Assembly: GCA_000955795.1 (NCBI GenBank)
Contig: JYOB01000001.1
Location: forward strand, 1 to 64,000
Reading direction: 5' to 3'
Length of the DNA stretch: 64,000 nucleotides
DNA from: Burkholderiaceae bacterium 26
Lineage (GTDB): Bacteria; Pseudomonadota; Gammaproteobacteria; Burkholderiales; Burkholderiaceae
Shown here: in pieces, positions 44,547-54,023 of the stretch
Position numbering within the stretch: position 1 is the stretch's first letter
Layout of the letters: the number at the start of each line of letters is the position of its first letter
Position numbers and translations under genes: made by a program
Notes under the pieces: model-generated
The model's input: only the letters and a program-made list of their open reading frames with translations
Database searches by the model: none
What the model was told of the DNA's origin: nothing

Positions 44547-46220
44547 GTGCGGACCACCACCATGCGGTTGGCCCTGGCCACAGGCGTAGCACTGACCGGC
44601 CCGGCACTGAGCTGGGCACAAAGCAGCCCCAACCAAGGCAACCCGATCGACACGCTTCCCAAGGTCGATACCTCCCGCCCGCCCCAGCAGAAGATCCAGG
44701 TAGAAGTGCAGCGGCCGAATCCGGCGCTGGAAAATCTGCTTGCCACGCATCTCACCCCGACCAAGTTCCAGATCGAAGGCGTCAAGACGCTGCCGTTCCC
44801 CGAGGTGGCCGCGCATTTCGCGCCGTTGGCCGGGCATGACATCACCGTCGCGCAACTGCTGCAGGCCGCGAACGATGTCACCAAGCTGTATGCCGACCGC
44901 GGTTTCCCGCTCTCGTTTGCGTTTGTGCCGGCACAGACGTTTGAAGGCGGCGTCGTGCGCGTCACGGTGGTTGAAGGCTATGTGGCCCGCATGCGCATCG
45001 AGGGCACGCCCGGCCCATTGGAAGGCCGCCTGCGCGAAATCTCGCAGCGCCTGATGAATGAGAAACCCCTCCGCCGCGAAACCTTCGAGCGCGTGACGGG
45101 TGTGCTCGCGCTGCAACCCGGCGTGCAGATCACCGCGACCGTGCAGCCGCCCACCACCACCGATGGCGCGAGCGAACTCGTGTTGAACGTCAAGCGCCAG
45201 CCGTACACCATTGGCACGGGCGTCGAATACCGCTCGCCGGGTGTGCGGGCGATCATCACGGGCACGCTCAATAGCGTGACGCCGCTGGGTGAGCAGATCA
45301 CCGTCTCGACGCTGCAACCGCGCGGGTCGGATCACGAGACGTTCTACTCCGCAACCTGGGCGCAGCCGATCGGCGCCGATGGGCTGCTTGCCAAGCTCAC
45401 GTGGTCACACTATCGCGGCATGCCCGAAAATCTGCCGCTGGAGCAACTGGGCTATCAGTCGCGCTATCTGACCGACACGCAGCGGCTTGGGTTGTCGTTG
45501 AGCTATCCGGTGTTGCTGTCGAACTCGCGCAACCTGACGGTGACGGGCACTTTCTACGGCAACGACGACAAGCAGCGCTATACGCCGCAAAACCCCGGTT
45601 TTGCTCAAACTGAACTGGATGCCAAGGTGCGCGTGGCCGGCGCCGAAGCGCTGTACACCGAAGTGAAACCCGGTGAAACGCGCCGTGCTTCGCTTGGCAT
45701 TTACCAAGGCATCAACAGCCTCGGTGCAGGCAAATCGGTCAACAACAACGTCGACCTGAGCTTCCTGCGCACGCGCATCACCGCCAGCGAAGCCCACGAC
45801 CTGCCCCTGGGTTTTGGCGTGGTGGTGTCGGGAGCCGCGCAGTACAGCGGCGCGGTACTGCCATCGTCGGAACAGATCAGCTTTGGCGGGCGCTTCTTCG
45901 GCCTCGCCTATCCGGCCGGTGAAGTGGCGGGTGATCGCGGCTGGGGCGCGTCGATCGAACTCAACCGTGCCTTCCAGGTATCGATGGATTACCTGAAAAC
46001 CCTGCAGCCCTACGTGCTGTACGACACCGCAAAGGTCTATTCAAACGCGGGCACGCTCGTGCATGATCAGCTCGGGTCGATCGCGCTGGGGGTGCGCTTC
46101 TCCGATCGGAAGTACTACACGCTGGACCTCGCCATCGCGCGACCGGTCGGCGACAAACCGATCAACTCAAGCTCGCGCAGCCTGCGGTTCAACGCAGCCT
46201 ATACCTACCAGTTCAACTGA
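44547..46220 (+). CDS. TpsB-type two-partner-secretion transporter (ShlB/FhaC/HecB family), no adjacent TpsA
   Basis: A 557-residue outer-membrane transporter. A signal peptide (ALTGPALSWAQ) and a Pro-rich segment precede a POTRA domain (TPTKFQIEGVKTLPF to TVVEGYVARMRIEG, ~70-150). A second POTRA-like part and a 16-strand-type barrel (from ~215) end at YTYQFN. The GTG start has GGAGGAG six bases upstream. TpsB proteins export large TpsA adhesins or hemolysins, but no TpsA with a TPS domain lies nearby. The flanking genes are the two NPLAP lipoproteins and a LuxR-type regulator, so it may move one of the repeat proteins to the surface. That would be unusual for a lipoprotein and is inference. 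Confidence 0.9.
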   Translation: MRTTTMRLALATGVALTGPALSWAQSSPNQGNPIDTLPKVDTSRPPQQKIQVEVQRPNPALENLLATHLTPTKFQIEGVKTLPFPEVAAHFAPLAGHDITVAQLLQAANDVTKLYADRGFPLSFAFVPAQTFEGGVVRVTVVEGYVARMRIEGTPGPLEGRLREISQRLMNEKPLRRETFERVTGVLALQPGVQITATVQPPTTTDGASELVLNVKRQPYTIGTGVEYRSPGVRAIITGTLNSVTPLGEQITVSTLQPRGSDHETFYSATWAQPIGADGLLAKLTWSHYRGMPENLPLEQLGYQSRYLTDTQRLGLSLSYPVLLSNSRNLTVTGTFYGNDDKQRYTPQNPGFAQTELDAKVRVAGAEALYTEVKPGETRRASLGIYQGINSLGAGKSVNNNVDLSFLRTRITASEAHDLPLGFGVVVSGAAQYSGAVLPSSEQISFGGRFFGLAYPAGEVAGDRGWGASIELNRAFQVSMDYLKTLQPYVLYDTAKVYSNAGTLVHDQLGSIALGVRFSDRKYYTLDLAIARPVGDKPINSSSRSLRFNAAYTYQFN

Positions 46221-46270
46221 CGCGCGCTGAAATCGTGAACACGTGAACTAATTTTTTATATTTTTTATAT

Positions 46271-46284
46271 TTTCAGCGCTGAAA
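46271..46284. promoter_or_regulatory. 14-bp palindrome in the LuxR-type gene leader
   Basis: TTTCAGCGCTGAAA lies next to a very AT-rich stretch (TTTTTTATATTTT, ~46253-46272) about 70 bases before the ATG. CCCC-tctcaa-GGGG follows at 46297-46310. Likely a promoter with an operator. Confidence 0.5.
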
Positions 46285-46351
46285 GTCGACCATACTCCCC
46301 TCTCAAGGGGGGGATACATCGCCGCCGGAATTTGGGAGCATCAAAAGCGGA

Positions 46352-47605
46352 ATGTTAAGTTTTTCCAAAGAGTTGCCGATTACCACAGAAGTCGCGCAGA
46401 ACAACAATAATCATGACAGCGACGGCGGCATCACGCCGCAACACGCCGACAGCAAGGGAATGCACTCTGAGCTGTCGCAATACGCCCCGGGGGCCATCAT
46501 GCTGCAACGTCTATCGGATGACGCAGAATTCCATCGACTCGTCGATACCATCTACGAGGCGGTACTCGAGCCTGCGCAGATGCCGATCGCCCTGGCCCTG
46601 CTCTCCGTCTACGCCGGCGCCGAAAGCGCACACTATTTCGTCTGGGATAAGCACACCGACACGCCGCGTCACGGCGTTTCGTCGGGCTGGTGCCAGCACT
46701 GCCCGCAACCAGGTCACTGCAACGCCTTCTGCCAGGACCCGCAACTGATCAACGCCGGGCAACCTGAAGAGACGCCGTCAGCCTCGATGACCCTGATCGA
46801 TACGCCCGACATGTGCGTCACGATGCGTCTGCGCACGCGCGACGACGATCTGTCGGAAGTCAGCGCCATCGAGCGCGAGACACGCCTTCAACGCGTGCTG
46901 CCGCACCTGCAGCGGGCTGCGCGCATGCAGCAGCGCAATCTGGAGCTGAACGAACTCGCCGCACTCGGGATGGCCGGCCTGGATACGCTGGACTTCGGCG
47001 TGATGGTCATCGAGCGCACCATGCGCGTGAAATACGCCAATGCCTGGGCGCGCACGATGACGACGGGCGACGACCGTCTGTCGCTTGATGGCGGCCTGCT
47101 GCATTCGGCAGATCACACGCACGACGCTGCACTGCGCAACCTTATCGAACAAGCCGCCGGCTCGCTCGGCGTACAAGGCGCGGCCGGTTCGTGGATGTAC
47201 CTGGCGCGCGATGGCCGCCCGGTGCCTTTCATTGCTACGCCGCTCGCGCCTTCCGATGCAATGCGTTCGACCTGGGCTTCGCCGCTGGCGCTGGTGCTCG
47301 TCGGCAACTCCGAGGCGCGCTCGGTCATGGACGCCGGCGTACTCGCCTCGCTCTTCGGTCTGACCAACAAGGAATGCATCGTCGCGGCGCGGCTGGCCGC
47401 GGGCGAAACCCTGCAGGAAATTGCCGAGCGCGAATTCCTCTCGCTGCACACGGTGCGCGTGCATATCCGCGACATCCTGCGCAAGACCGGCACACATCGC
47501 CAGTCAGAACTCGTGCGCCTGCTGCATCTGCTGCCCAGCGTCGATCTGGAACGTGCAGGTGCCGCCACCCCGGCTTCACGCCGGCGCGGCCGCCTTAACG
47601 CGTAA
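46352..47605 (+). CDS. LuxR-type helix-turn-helix regulator
   Basis: A 417-residue regulator with a LuxR/FixJ helix-turn-helix at about residues 340-400 (LTNKECIVAARLAAGETLQEIAE and then SLHTVRVHIRDILRKTG). The middle part (220-320) looks like a PAS-type sensor (DFGVMVIERTMRVKYANAWAR). A Cys-rich motif lies at about residue 110-135 (HCPQPGHCNAFC). The N-terminal 40 residues are disordered. No acyl-homoserine-lactone-binding pattern is clear. It lies 131 bases behind the TpsB gene with its own likely promoter, so it may control that gene or the NPLAP pair. This is contextual. Confidence 0.85.
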   Translation: MLSFSKELPITTEVAQNNNNHDSDGGITPQHADSKGMHSELSQYAPGAIMLQRLSDDAEFHRLVDTIYEAVLEPAQMPIALALLSVYAGAESAHYFVWDKHTDTPRHGVSSGWCQHCPQPGHCNAFCQDPQLINAGQPEETPSASMTLIDTPDMCVTMRLRTRDDDLSEVSAIERETRLQRVLPHLQRAARMQQRNLELNELAALGMAGLDTLDFGVMVIERTMRVKYANAWARTMTTGDDRLSLDGGLLHSADHTHDAALRNLIEQAAGSLGVQGAAGSWMYLARDGRPVPFIATPLAPSDAMRSTWASPLALVLVGNSEARSVMDAGVLASLFGLTNKECIVAARLAAGETLQEIAEREFLSLHTVRVHIRDILRKTGTHRQSELVRLLHLLPSVDLERAGAATPASRRRGRLNA

Positions 47606-47908
47606 GTTCGCGCTCGATTTTCCCTCCTGCTTCGCCTGATTTCCGACGCCCAATCACGGGCGTCGAGCCATCCGCGTATACCCGGCTCACGTTTCGGCGG
47701 TTTCTGCCGATCCTTCAAGACAGGCGTGGCGCCGCAAGCCTGCTTGATGCGAAGCGGTAGCCGCGAATGATTCCGACGCATTCTGTGAATAGCGCGCAAC
47801 AAACGCACCTTTTCGCGGCCTGAAACGACAGGTTTTTGCGCTATCCTCGCCGCAAAACACAGACTAGGCGCTGGTCGTAGATCGGGGGGCCGCGCCGGAT
47901 GCGCTCGC
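47606..47908. other. Intergenic region without a visible gene
   Basis: Between the LuxR-type gene and the GGDEF-EAL gene I see no credible ORF, no clear hairpin and no recognisable promoter element other than a possible GC-box-like segment near the GGDEF start. Confidence 0.5.
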
Positions 47909-49996
47909 ATGCATAACGATTTCCATATTGCGCTGCTGCTGTTTGCGTGGGTCAGCACTGGGCTGACCACGTTTGCCGCACTGGACGCTGCGACACGTCT
48001 GCCGGGGGGCTCGACGGTCGCAAAACGCCGCAACTGGCGCATTGCCTGCGCCGCCATTCTTGGCATTGGGTTGTGGTCCGGGCTTTGGCTCGGCCAGCTT
48101 GGCCTGCATCGGCAGGTCGGCACACCTATATCCGCGCCGATTGCGGCAACGCTCATGACTGCGCTGGCTGCATCGCTGGCGGCTTTCTCCATCGTGTTGC
48201 CGGACACGTCGTCCTCCAATGGCGCACAGGCTCAGCAACGACGCAGCGTTGCCATGGGCGCTGTGGCGCTTGGCATCGGGCTGTTGACGATGGAGCTGTA
48301 TCTCACGCGTCCCTGGGCGCATAACGAGGCCTTACCGCTGCGCCGCGCCCTGCTGGGCTGGGGCGGCGGCACGCTGGTGCTTGGCGCAGGCGTGTGCCTG
48401 GCAATGTGTATGGCGTTTCATATGCCACCCGCCCAGCGCCGCGCTGCCGTAGGTCTGCGTGCACGCGCTGCGGCCGTGCTGGCCACAACGGCTGTGCTGT
48501 CGCTTGTGTTGTGGCCGGGTGCCACCGCATGGCCGGCAGACGAGTCGACGATGCATATCGTGCCCGTCATCATGCTCAGCGCCGGCGGTGTGTTGATCGC
48601 GCTGGGCTTGCATGCCGTGCTGATGATGCTCGAAACGCGTGTCGACTCGGCGCAGGCACACCTGGAAGCATCACTGGCACGCGTGGCAAATCAAACGCCC
48701 CGGCCTCAACTCCATGACACCCTGACCGGCCTGCCGAACCGATTGCATCTACGCGAAGCACTGGAGGCGGCAATTTTGTCATCCACGCGGCGCGGGCGTC
48801 CGTTCGCCCTCTTCTATCTGGATCTCGACAACTTCGGCCAAATCAACGATCAATACGGCCGCAACGCGGGCGACCGCGTGCTGCAGATCATTGCCGAGCG
48901 CCTACGCCAGACCATTCGCGGCGAAGACACCGTGGCACGCCTTGGCGGCGACGAATTCGGCATCCTCGTTGAAGGCCTGGCGCTACCCGAATCTGCCGCC
49001 ACCATCGGCGACAAGCTGCTGTTCCGCCTGCGTGAATCGGTGGAGGTGGACGGCCGGCGCCTTCGCGCGACCGCCAGCATTGGCGTGGTCGTCCATCCAC
49101 ACAACGGCGCGACGGCAGACACGCTGCTTGAACATGCCGACACGGCCATGTTCGATTGCAAGCAGTCCACCGGCAACGCCTACCGCTTCTTCGAGCCGCG
49201 CCTGAACACCACCGCGCACCGCGTGCTACAGATTCAACGTGCGCTCTCGCATGCAGCGCTCAACGGGCAGCTCTCTGTGCACTACCAGCCGAAGTACGAT
49301 GCGCACACCCAGGCCATGACCGGCGCTGAAGCACTGCTGCGCTGGAATCATCCGGAGCTCGGCCCCGTGTCTCCGGCGGAGTTCATCCCGCTGGCCGAAC
49401 GCACCGGCACCATCGTCGAACTTGGCGACTGGGTGGTCGAAGAAGTCTGCCGCCAGATCATGCATTGGGACGCCCTCGGCATGCCGCCGCAGCGCATTGC
49501 CGTCAACCTCTCGCCACGGCAGTTCCAGCAGCCCGATCTCGTGCAGCGTCTGTCGCAGATCCTGCATCGCTATCAGGTTGCCGCGCATCGGTTGATGTTC
49601 GAGATTACCGAGACGGCGGCCATGCGCGATGCCGGCCAGAGCATTGCCGCCATTCGTCAGATCCAGTCGCTCGGCTTCGAGGTGGCCATCGACGATTTCG
49701 GCACCGGTTATTCCAGCCTCAGTTATCTGCAGCGCTTTCGCGCCCAGCAGATCAAAATCGATCGCGCGTTCGTCTCTGCGCTCGACGACAACCCGCCCGA
49801 GGCAGCTGCCATCATTCGTGCCATTTGTGCGATGGCGCACTCGCTGGACATGACGGTGGTTGCAGAGGGCGTGGAAACCCAAGCGCAAATGCAGGCACTG
49901 GTGAATTTGCAATGCGATCAGGTGCAGGGCTATCTTCTGGCCCGCCCCATGCCGGCCAAGGATTTTCAGGGCTTGCTTGGAATGGAGTACGCCTGA
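47909..49996 (+). CDS. Membrane GGDEF-EAL protein (cyclic-di-GMP enzyme)
   Basis: A 695-residue protein. Seven or so hydrophobic helices form the N-terminal ~240 residues, with a loose MHYT-like spacing. The GGDEF domain follows, with an intact RLGGDEFG (about 346-350, active site), and then an EAL domain with GAEALLRWNH (about 472) and the catalytic DDFGTGYSSL. Both active-site motifs are intact, so it may synthesise and break cyclic-di-GMP; which dominates cannot be known. GGDEF sites are often allosteric in hybrids. It likely influences adhesion and biofilm, in line with the pilus genes nearby. Confidence 0.93.
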   Translation: MHNDFHIALLLFAWVSTGLTTFAALDAATRLPGGSTVAKRRNWRIACAAILGIGLWSGLWLGQLGLHRQVGTPISAPIAATLMTALAASLAAFSIVLPDTSSSNGAQAQQRRSVAMGAVALGIGLLTMELYLTRPWAHNEALPLRRALLGWGGGTLVLGAGVCLAMCMAFHMPPAQRRAAVGLRARAAAVLATTAVLSLVLWPGATAWPADESTMHIVPVIMLSAGGVLIALGLHAVLMMLETRVDSAQAHLEASLARVANQTPRPQLHDTLTGLPNRLHLREALEAAILSSTRRGRPFALFYLDLDNFGQINDQYGRNAGDRVLQIIAERLRQTIRGEDTVARLGGDEFGILVEGLALPESAATIGDKLLFRLRESVEVDGRRLRATASIGVVVHPHNGATADTLLEHADTAMFDCKQSTGNAYRFFEPRLNTTAHRVLQIQRALSHAALNGQLSVHYQPKYDAHTQAMTGAEALLRWNHPELGPVSPAEFIPLAERTGTIVELGDWVVEEVCRQIMHWDALGMPPQRIAVNLSPRQFQQPDLVQRLSQILHRYQVAAHRLMFEITETAAMRDAGQSIAAIRQIQSLGFEVAIDDFGTGYSSLSYLQRFRAQQIKIDRAFVSALDDNPPEAAAIIRAICAMAHSLDMTVVAEGVETQAQMQALVNLQCDQVQGYLLARPMPAKDFQGLLGMEYA

Positions 49997-50408
49997 ACAC
50001 TCAAGCTCGAAAAGGCGGCATAAAAAATGCGCCGGCTTGATGCATTCGACACAACCTTTCAGCAACCTTTCACCTTCATATTCGGAAATATTAGGGGAAT
50101 GGTAGATGCGATTGCCGAAGCAATGAAGCAGTCACATAAGAAAGGAATTGTGTTGGAATTGCGTAGAGAGTGCGCTGCATCGACTGCAATACAGCCCAAT
50201 GGTTTTGCAACGGTTCATATGTTTACGATTTCGACACACCCCGCAAACGCCCGCCACATACAGGTTTGCGCAAAAGCGGCGCAGCAAAAAATCCACGCCG
50301 TTGACATGAGGTCTTAACGAAATTCAATTCTCACCTGCAAAGTCGTTATAATGCCGTGGGCTACGGGGAGCGTGCCCATGTTTCAATTGCAAAGTTGAGG
50401 AATCCATA
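49997..50408 (+). promoter_or_regulatory. AT-richer leader of the H-NS gene, with -10 element
   Basis: No supported gene lies in this gap. A perfect -10 TATAAT (50347-50352) sits about 57 bases before the H-NS ATG; its -35 (TTCAAT, ~50323) is weak. A perfect -35 TTGACA at 50301 has only a weak -10 downstream. A short frame at 50027-50317 was rejected. Confidence 0.5.
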
Positions 50409-50717
50409 ATGCCGACTTACAAGGAAATCGTTCAGAAGATCTCTGAACTGCAGCGCCAAGCCGATGAACTCCGGGCAAATGAACAAGCAACGGTGATTGC
50501 TGAAATCAAACACAAGATCGTGGAATACGGCCTGACCGCCGAAGACCTCGGTTTTGGCGCCAAGGGCGCAGTGGCCTCGAAGAAGGCTGGCCGCAAGGTG
50601 CCGGTGCGTTACCGCGACAACAATGGCAATACCTGGACGGGTCGTGGCAAGCGCCCGGGCTGGCTGGTAAAGGAGTTGTCGTCGGGCCGGAAGATGGAGG
50701 ATTTTCTGGTTGCCTGA
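50409..50717 (+). CDS. H-NS family nucleoid protein
   Basis: A 102-residue H-NS-like protein. The N-terminal coiled-coil (residues ~4-48) forms dimers and oligomers. The C-terminal DNA-binding loop TWTGRGKRPGWL (75-86) is the conserved minor-groove motif of the family. It silences AT-rich DNA, which in this window would include the flp and NPLAP control regions. It is monocistronic, with a terminator behind it. No orthologue name (Hns, BpH3, MvaT) can be given from sequence alone. Confidence 0.93.
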   Translation: MPTYKEIVQKISELQRQADELRANEQATVIAEIKHKIVEYGLTAEDLGFGAKGAVASKKAGRKVPVRYRDNNGNTWTGRGKRPGWLVKELSSGRKMEDFLVA

Positions 50718-50780
50718 GCAACGCTTTCAGCGCAGCGTTCCGAGCCCGCACAAAGAGGCGAGCCGGAAACCACAGAAGAG

Positions 50781-50807
50781 AAAGGCCGGCGAATTTGCCG
50801 GCCTTTT
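50781..50807 (+). terminator. Rho-independent terminator of the H-NS gene
   Basis: AAAGGCCGGC (50781-50790) pairs with GCCGGCCTTT (50797-50806) around a six-base loop, followed by T. The A-rich left side could also stop the convergent chemoreceptor transcript. Confidence 0.88.
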
Positions 50808-50837
50808 GCATTTCTGCGTGACAGAGGTCAAGCGGGG

Positions 50838-52379
50838 TTATACCTGGAAGCGCCCCACTGCCGTGCGCAGCAATTGCGCCTGCTCTTCCAGGGACAGCGC
50901 TGCGGCCGCCGCCTGCTCCACGAGCGCGGCATTCTGCTGCGTCACTTCGTCCATCTGATTCACAGCCTGGTTGACCTGTTCGATGCCGGAACTCTGCTCG
51001 TCAGACGCCGCGGAAATCTCGCCCATGATGTCTGTGACGCGCTTGACGGCGGTCACCACGTCCTGAATCACCACACCGGCCTCTTCCACCAGCGCTGAGC
51101 CGTTCTGCACACGGCCCACCGAATCGCCGATCAGTTCCTTGATCTCCTTGGCCGCACTTGCTGAGCGTTGCGCCAGGCTGCGCACCTCCCCCGCCACCAC
51201 GGCAAAGCCGCGGCCTTGCTCGCCTGCGCGGGCGGCCTCTACGGCAGCGTTCAGCGCCAGGATGTTGGTTTGGAAGGCGATGCCCTCGATCACACCGATG
51301 ATGTCGGCAATCTTCTTGCTGCTCTCGTTGATGCCGGACATGGTCTCGACCACGCGCCCGACCACCTCACCGCCCTTGACCGCAATATCCGACGCGTTGA
51401 CGGCCAGCGTGCTTGCCTGACGCGCGTTATCAGCGTTCTGCTTCACGATGCTTGTCAGCTCTTCCATGCTCGACGCCGTTTCCTCCAGCGACGAGGCCTG
51501 CTGCTCGGTACGCTGCGACAGGTCGGCATTGCCGGCGGCAATCTGCTTGGTGGCACTGGCAATGGAATCCGCCGAATTCTTGATGTCGCCAATCGTGCCG
51601 GTCAGTTGCTGCTGCATCTGCGACATGGCGAACAGCATGCTGTCGCGGTCCCCCGAGCGGGTTTCAACTTGCACAGCCAGATCACCCGCGGCGATGCGGC
51701 CGGCAATATGGGCGGCATAGGCTGGCTCGCCCCCCAACTGGCGCTGCAGGCTGCGCGTAACGGCCACGACCACCACCGTCATCAGCAAGCCGACGCCAAA
51801 CAGCAGCCCCAGTGCCTTGAGGAGCGAGGCGTGGAATGCGGTCGTGATGTCGTCCATGTAGGTGCCCGTGACGAGGCACCAATCCCACGGCTGGTAATAC
51901 AGCACGTAGCTCTTCTTCGGCTGCGGCGCCTCTGCGCCGGGCTTCGGCCATAGATAATCGACAAAACCGCCGCCGCTCTTGCCCGCGCGAGAGATTTCCT
52001 GGAACAGATGATTCCCTGCCGGATCGGTAAAACCCGACATGTCTTTGCCGTTCATTTCGGCTTTGATCGGGTGCATCACCATCACCGAGTTGGTCTGGTT
52101 GATGCTGAAGTAGCCATCCTTACCGTAGCGGATCACCTTGATGCGCGCGAGGGCCTGGGCGCGTGCTTCGTCGGCGGTGAGCTTGCCGTCTTGCGCCATC
52201 TGTCCGTAGTCCTTGATGATGCTGAATACGGATTCACTGATGTTCTGCAAGTCGCGCTCGCGTTCTTCCAGACGCAGAGTGCGGGTTTCCCAGGCGCTCC
52301 ACAACGTAATCAACAACAGACAAAGCCAGCTCAGGACGAGCGGCAGCCACAGCTTCTGACGAAGCGTGAGTCGATTCAT
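50838..52379 (-). CDS. Methyl-accepting chemotaxis protein with Cache-type sensor
   Basis: A 513-residue chemoreceptor. TM1 ([14 protein letters not shown]) and TM2 ([17 protein letters not shown], ~190) bracket a ~155-residue periplasmic part that looks like a single Cache domain ([36 protein letters not shown]). HAMP, then a long coiled-coil signalling domain with the conserved hairpin [20 protein letters not shown] follow. The ATG at 52379 has GGAGGG/AAGGAAG just upstream. An upstream in-frame start at 52415 is less likely. It lacks the C-terminal NWETF pentapeptide. The ligand is unknown; sCache domains often bind small organic acids. Confidence 0.93.
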   Translation of the reverse strand: MNRLTLRQKLWLPLVLSWLCLLLITLWSAWETRTLRLEERERDLQNISESVFSIIKDYGQMAQDGKLTADEARAQALARIKVIRYGKDGYFSINQTNSVMVMHPIKAEMNGKDMSGFTDPAGNHLFQEISRAGKSGGGFVDYLWPKPGAEAPQPKKSYVLYYQPWDWCLVTGTYMDDITTAFHASLLKALGLLFGVGLLMTVVVVAVTRSLQRQLGGEPAYAAHIAGRIAAGDLAVQVETRSGDRDSMLFAMSQMQQQLTGTIGDIKNSADSIASATKQIAAGNADLSQRTEQQASSLEETASSMEELTSIVKQNADNARQASTLAVNASDIAVKGGEVVGRVVETMSGINESSKKIADIIGVIEGIAFQTNILALNAAVEAARAGEQGRGFAVVAGEVRSLAQRSASAAKEIKELIGDSVGRVQNGSALVEEAGVVIQDVVTAVKRVTDIMGEISAASDEQSSGIEQVNQAVNQMDEVTQQNAALVEQAAAAALSLEEQAQLLRTAVGRFQV

Positions 52380-52557
52380 CTTCCTTCCCTCCAAGCGTTT
52401 CTTTTGTCCGCGCATGGCACTAATGCCGTTTGCGGCGCTCCCCTGGCGCGATTACACGCGCTCTGCTTGAGCTATCGAACACAAACGCGAAAAACTTGAG
52501 TAGGGCATGTACTCAAGCGCCCGTTCGCCAGCGAGAAAGGGAAAGAAAGAAAACGCC

Positions 52558-53985
52558 TCAGCGCAAGGCGTCAGGATTGATGCTCGGAAGCGTGCCGCCA
52601 GTGGAGGTCGTGGCGGGCACGGGCGTTGATGTCGATTCCGTTTGCGGTGCAGCAGCTTCCGCCGGGGGATGGTCGACAGGTGTCCAGGACTCCCACAAGC
52701 CATGGCGACGCAGCGTTTCGGGCGCGTCGACGGAAGTTGAAGAAGACGCCACGGCAAATTCTGCCGAGGCTACTTTTGCCGCCACCTCGATATGCGACCC
52801 GGCCATGCGCACGGCATGGCCACCGGCGTCCCGCACTGCAACGCCGTGCGCAGCAATCTGGCGATAGCTGCCATCCTTGTGCCGCATGCGGAATTCCGCC
52901 ACGTATGCGGGTGTGTTGCCGTCAACATGTGCTTGGATGCGATTGAGCACCATGGGCAGATCGTCCGGATACACAAGGCGGAGATACTCGCTCGTGCTTG
53001 GGCCGATCTCCTTGAGCGAGTAGCCCAGCATGTCGGCAAAGCGCGCGGAAAACTGCGCGGCACGCGTGACCAGATCGAACTCCCAAAGGCCGACATCTGC
53101 GCCGTCGAGCAGCAGTTGATGACGTGCAACGAGCTCTGCTTCGCGGCGGCGATAGCTCTGCTCCAGGTCGTTGAGTGCCTGCACGGTTTCCTTGCGCAGA
53201 CGAATTTCGCGCGCCGAGATGGCGGTGGCAGTGTCGCCCGTAGCGCGGTCCCGATAGCCCAGCAGCAGCGCTGCCAGCACCGTTGCAACCGTGCCAATCA
53301 CCAGCAATAACCGCAACCCTGCGGGCGCATTGCCCGGCATGGCGGAAAGCGGTGAAAACGAGCCTGCAAGCGACGCCGTGTACACGGCATCCACCGTCAG
53401 CGCGGTGCCAAACAGCACGCTCAAAAACAGACTCACGCCAGGGCGACGCACCGCCACCCCCGTCGCCCCCGATCGTGCCGAAAGCGCAAACTGCAGCGCC
53501 GCCGCACACCCCATGGCCGACAGCACCATGACGATAGCCAGCAGCCCAGCGTCTTCCCAAGCGGTGGCGCTGAAGCTTGTCACGCCGGCCAGCAGCAACA
53601 CCGCGATCGGCCCGCTTACGCTCAGTAACACGCCAAGCAACATGGCGCGCATCAGACCTGCACGACCGCCCAGCACACACCACAATGCCGCAACGGCCAG
53701 GCTCCAGCAGAACGAAGCCAGCGTCATCACGAGCACCGCGGTGTCTTCGTGCAGCGGCCAACGCGCAAGCAGAGGCAGCAGCGGCACCGCCCACAGCCCA
53801 ACCGCCGAGATCAGCGCCGTCATGACCAGCGGCACGCGCGTGCGCGGGGCCATCGCGCTGCGCAAGTCATCGAGCAATCTCAGCAGCAAACTGCCCGCGC
53901 CGCACGCCACGACAAATGGCAGCAACGCAGGCAACAATGCGTGCGCCAGCGCACTGATCAGGTGAGCGATGAACGCCTCATCCAC
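52558..53985 (-). CDS. Multi-pass membrane protein with single PAS domain
   Basis: A 475-residue protein. Seven hydrophobic segments over residues 1-~240 recall the N-terminal part of the GGDEF-EAL protein in this window. A short coiled-coil (ALNDLEQSYRRREAEL) leads to a PAS_3-type domain (DGADVGLWEFDLVTRAAQF, then YPDDLPMVLNRIQAHV and FRMRHKDGSYRQIA) at about 285-400. No kinase, cyclase or GGDEF output follows; the tail is Ser/Thr/Pro-rich. It is 38 bases after galE in the same direction. A role as a sensor that works through a partner protein is a guess. Confidence 0.8.
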   Translation of the reverse strand: MDEAFIAHLISALAHALLPALLPFVVACGAGSLLLRLLDDLRSAMAPRTRVPLVMTALISAVGLWAVPLLPLLARWPLHEDTAVLVMTLASFCWSLAVAALWCVLGGRAGLMRAMLLGVLLSVSGPIAVLLLAGVTSFSATAWEDAGLLAIVMVLSAMGCAAALQFALSARSGATGVAVRRPGVSLFLSVLFGTALTVDAVYTASLAGSFSPLSAMPGNAPAGLRLLLVIGTVATVLAALLLGYRDRATGDTATAISAREIRLRKETVQALNDLEQSYRRREAELVARHQLLLDGADVGLWEFDLVTRAAQFSARFADMLGYSLKEIGPSTSEYLRLVYPDDLPMVLNRIQAHVDGNTPAYVAEFRMRHKDGSYRQIAAHGVAVRDAGGHAVRMAGSHIEVAAKVASAEFAVASSSTSVDAPETLRRHGLWESWTPVDHPPAEAAAPQTESTSTPVPATTSTGGTLPSINPDALR

Positions 53986-54023
53986 GAAGGGGCGTCTCCT
54001 GTTGGTTCGATCCGTTCAATGAA

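Noticed and set aside
50027-50317. A 96-codon frame before the H-NS gene
   Set aside because: No ribosome-binding site, no recognisable fold, and it runs into the H-NS promoter region. It was not counted as a gene.
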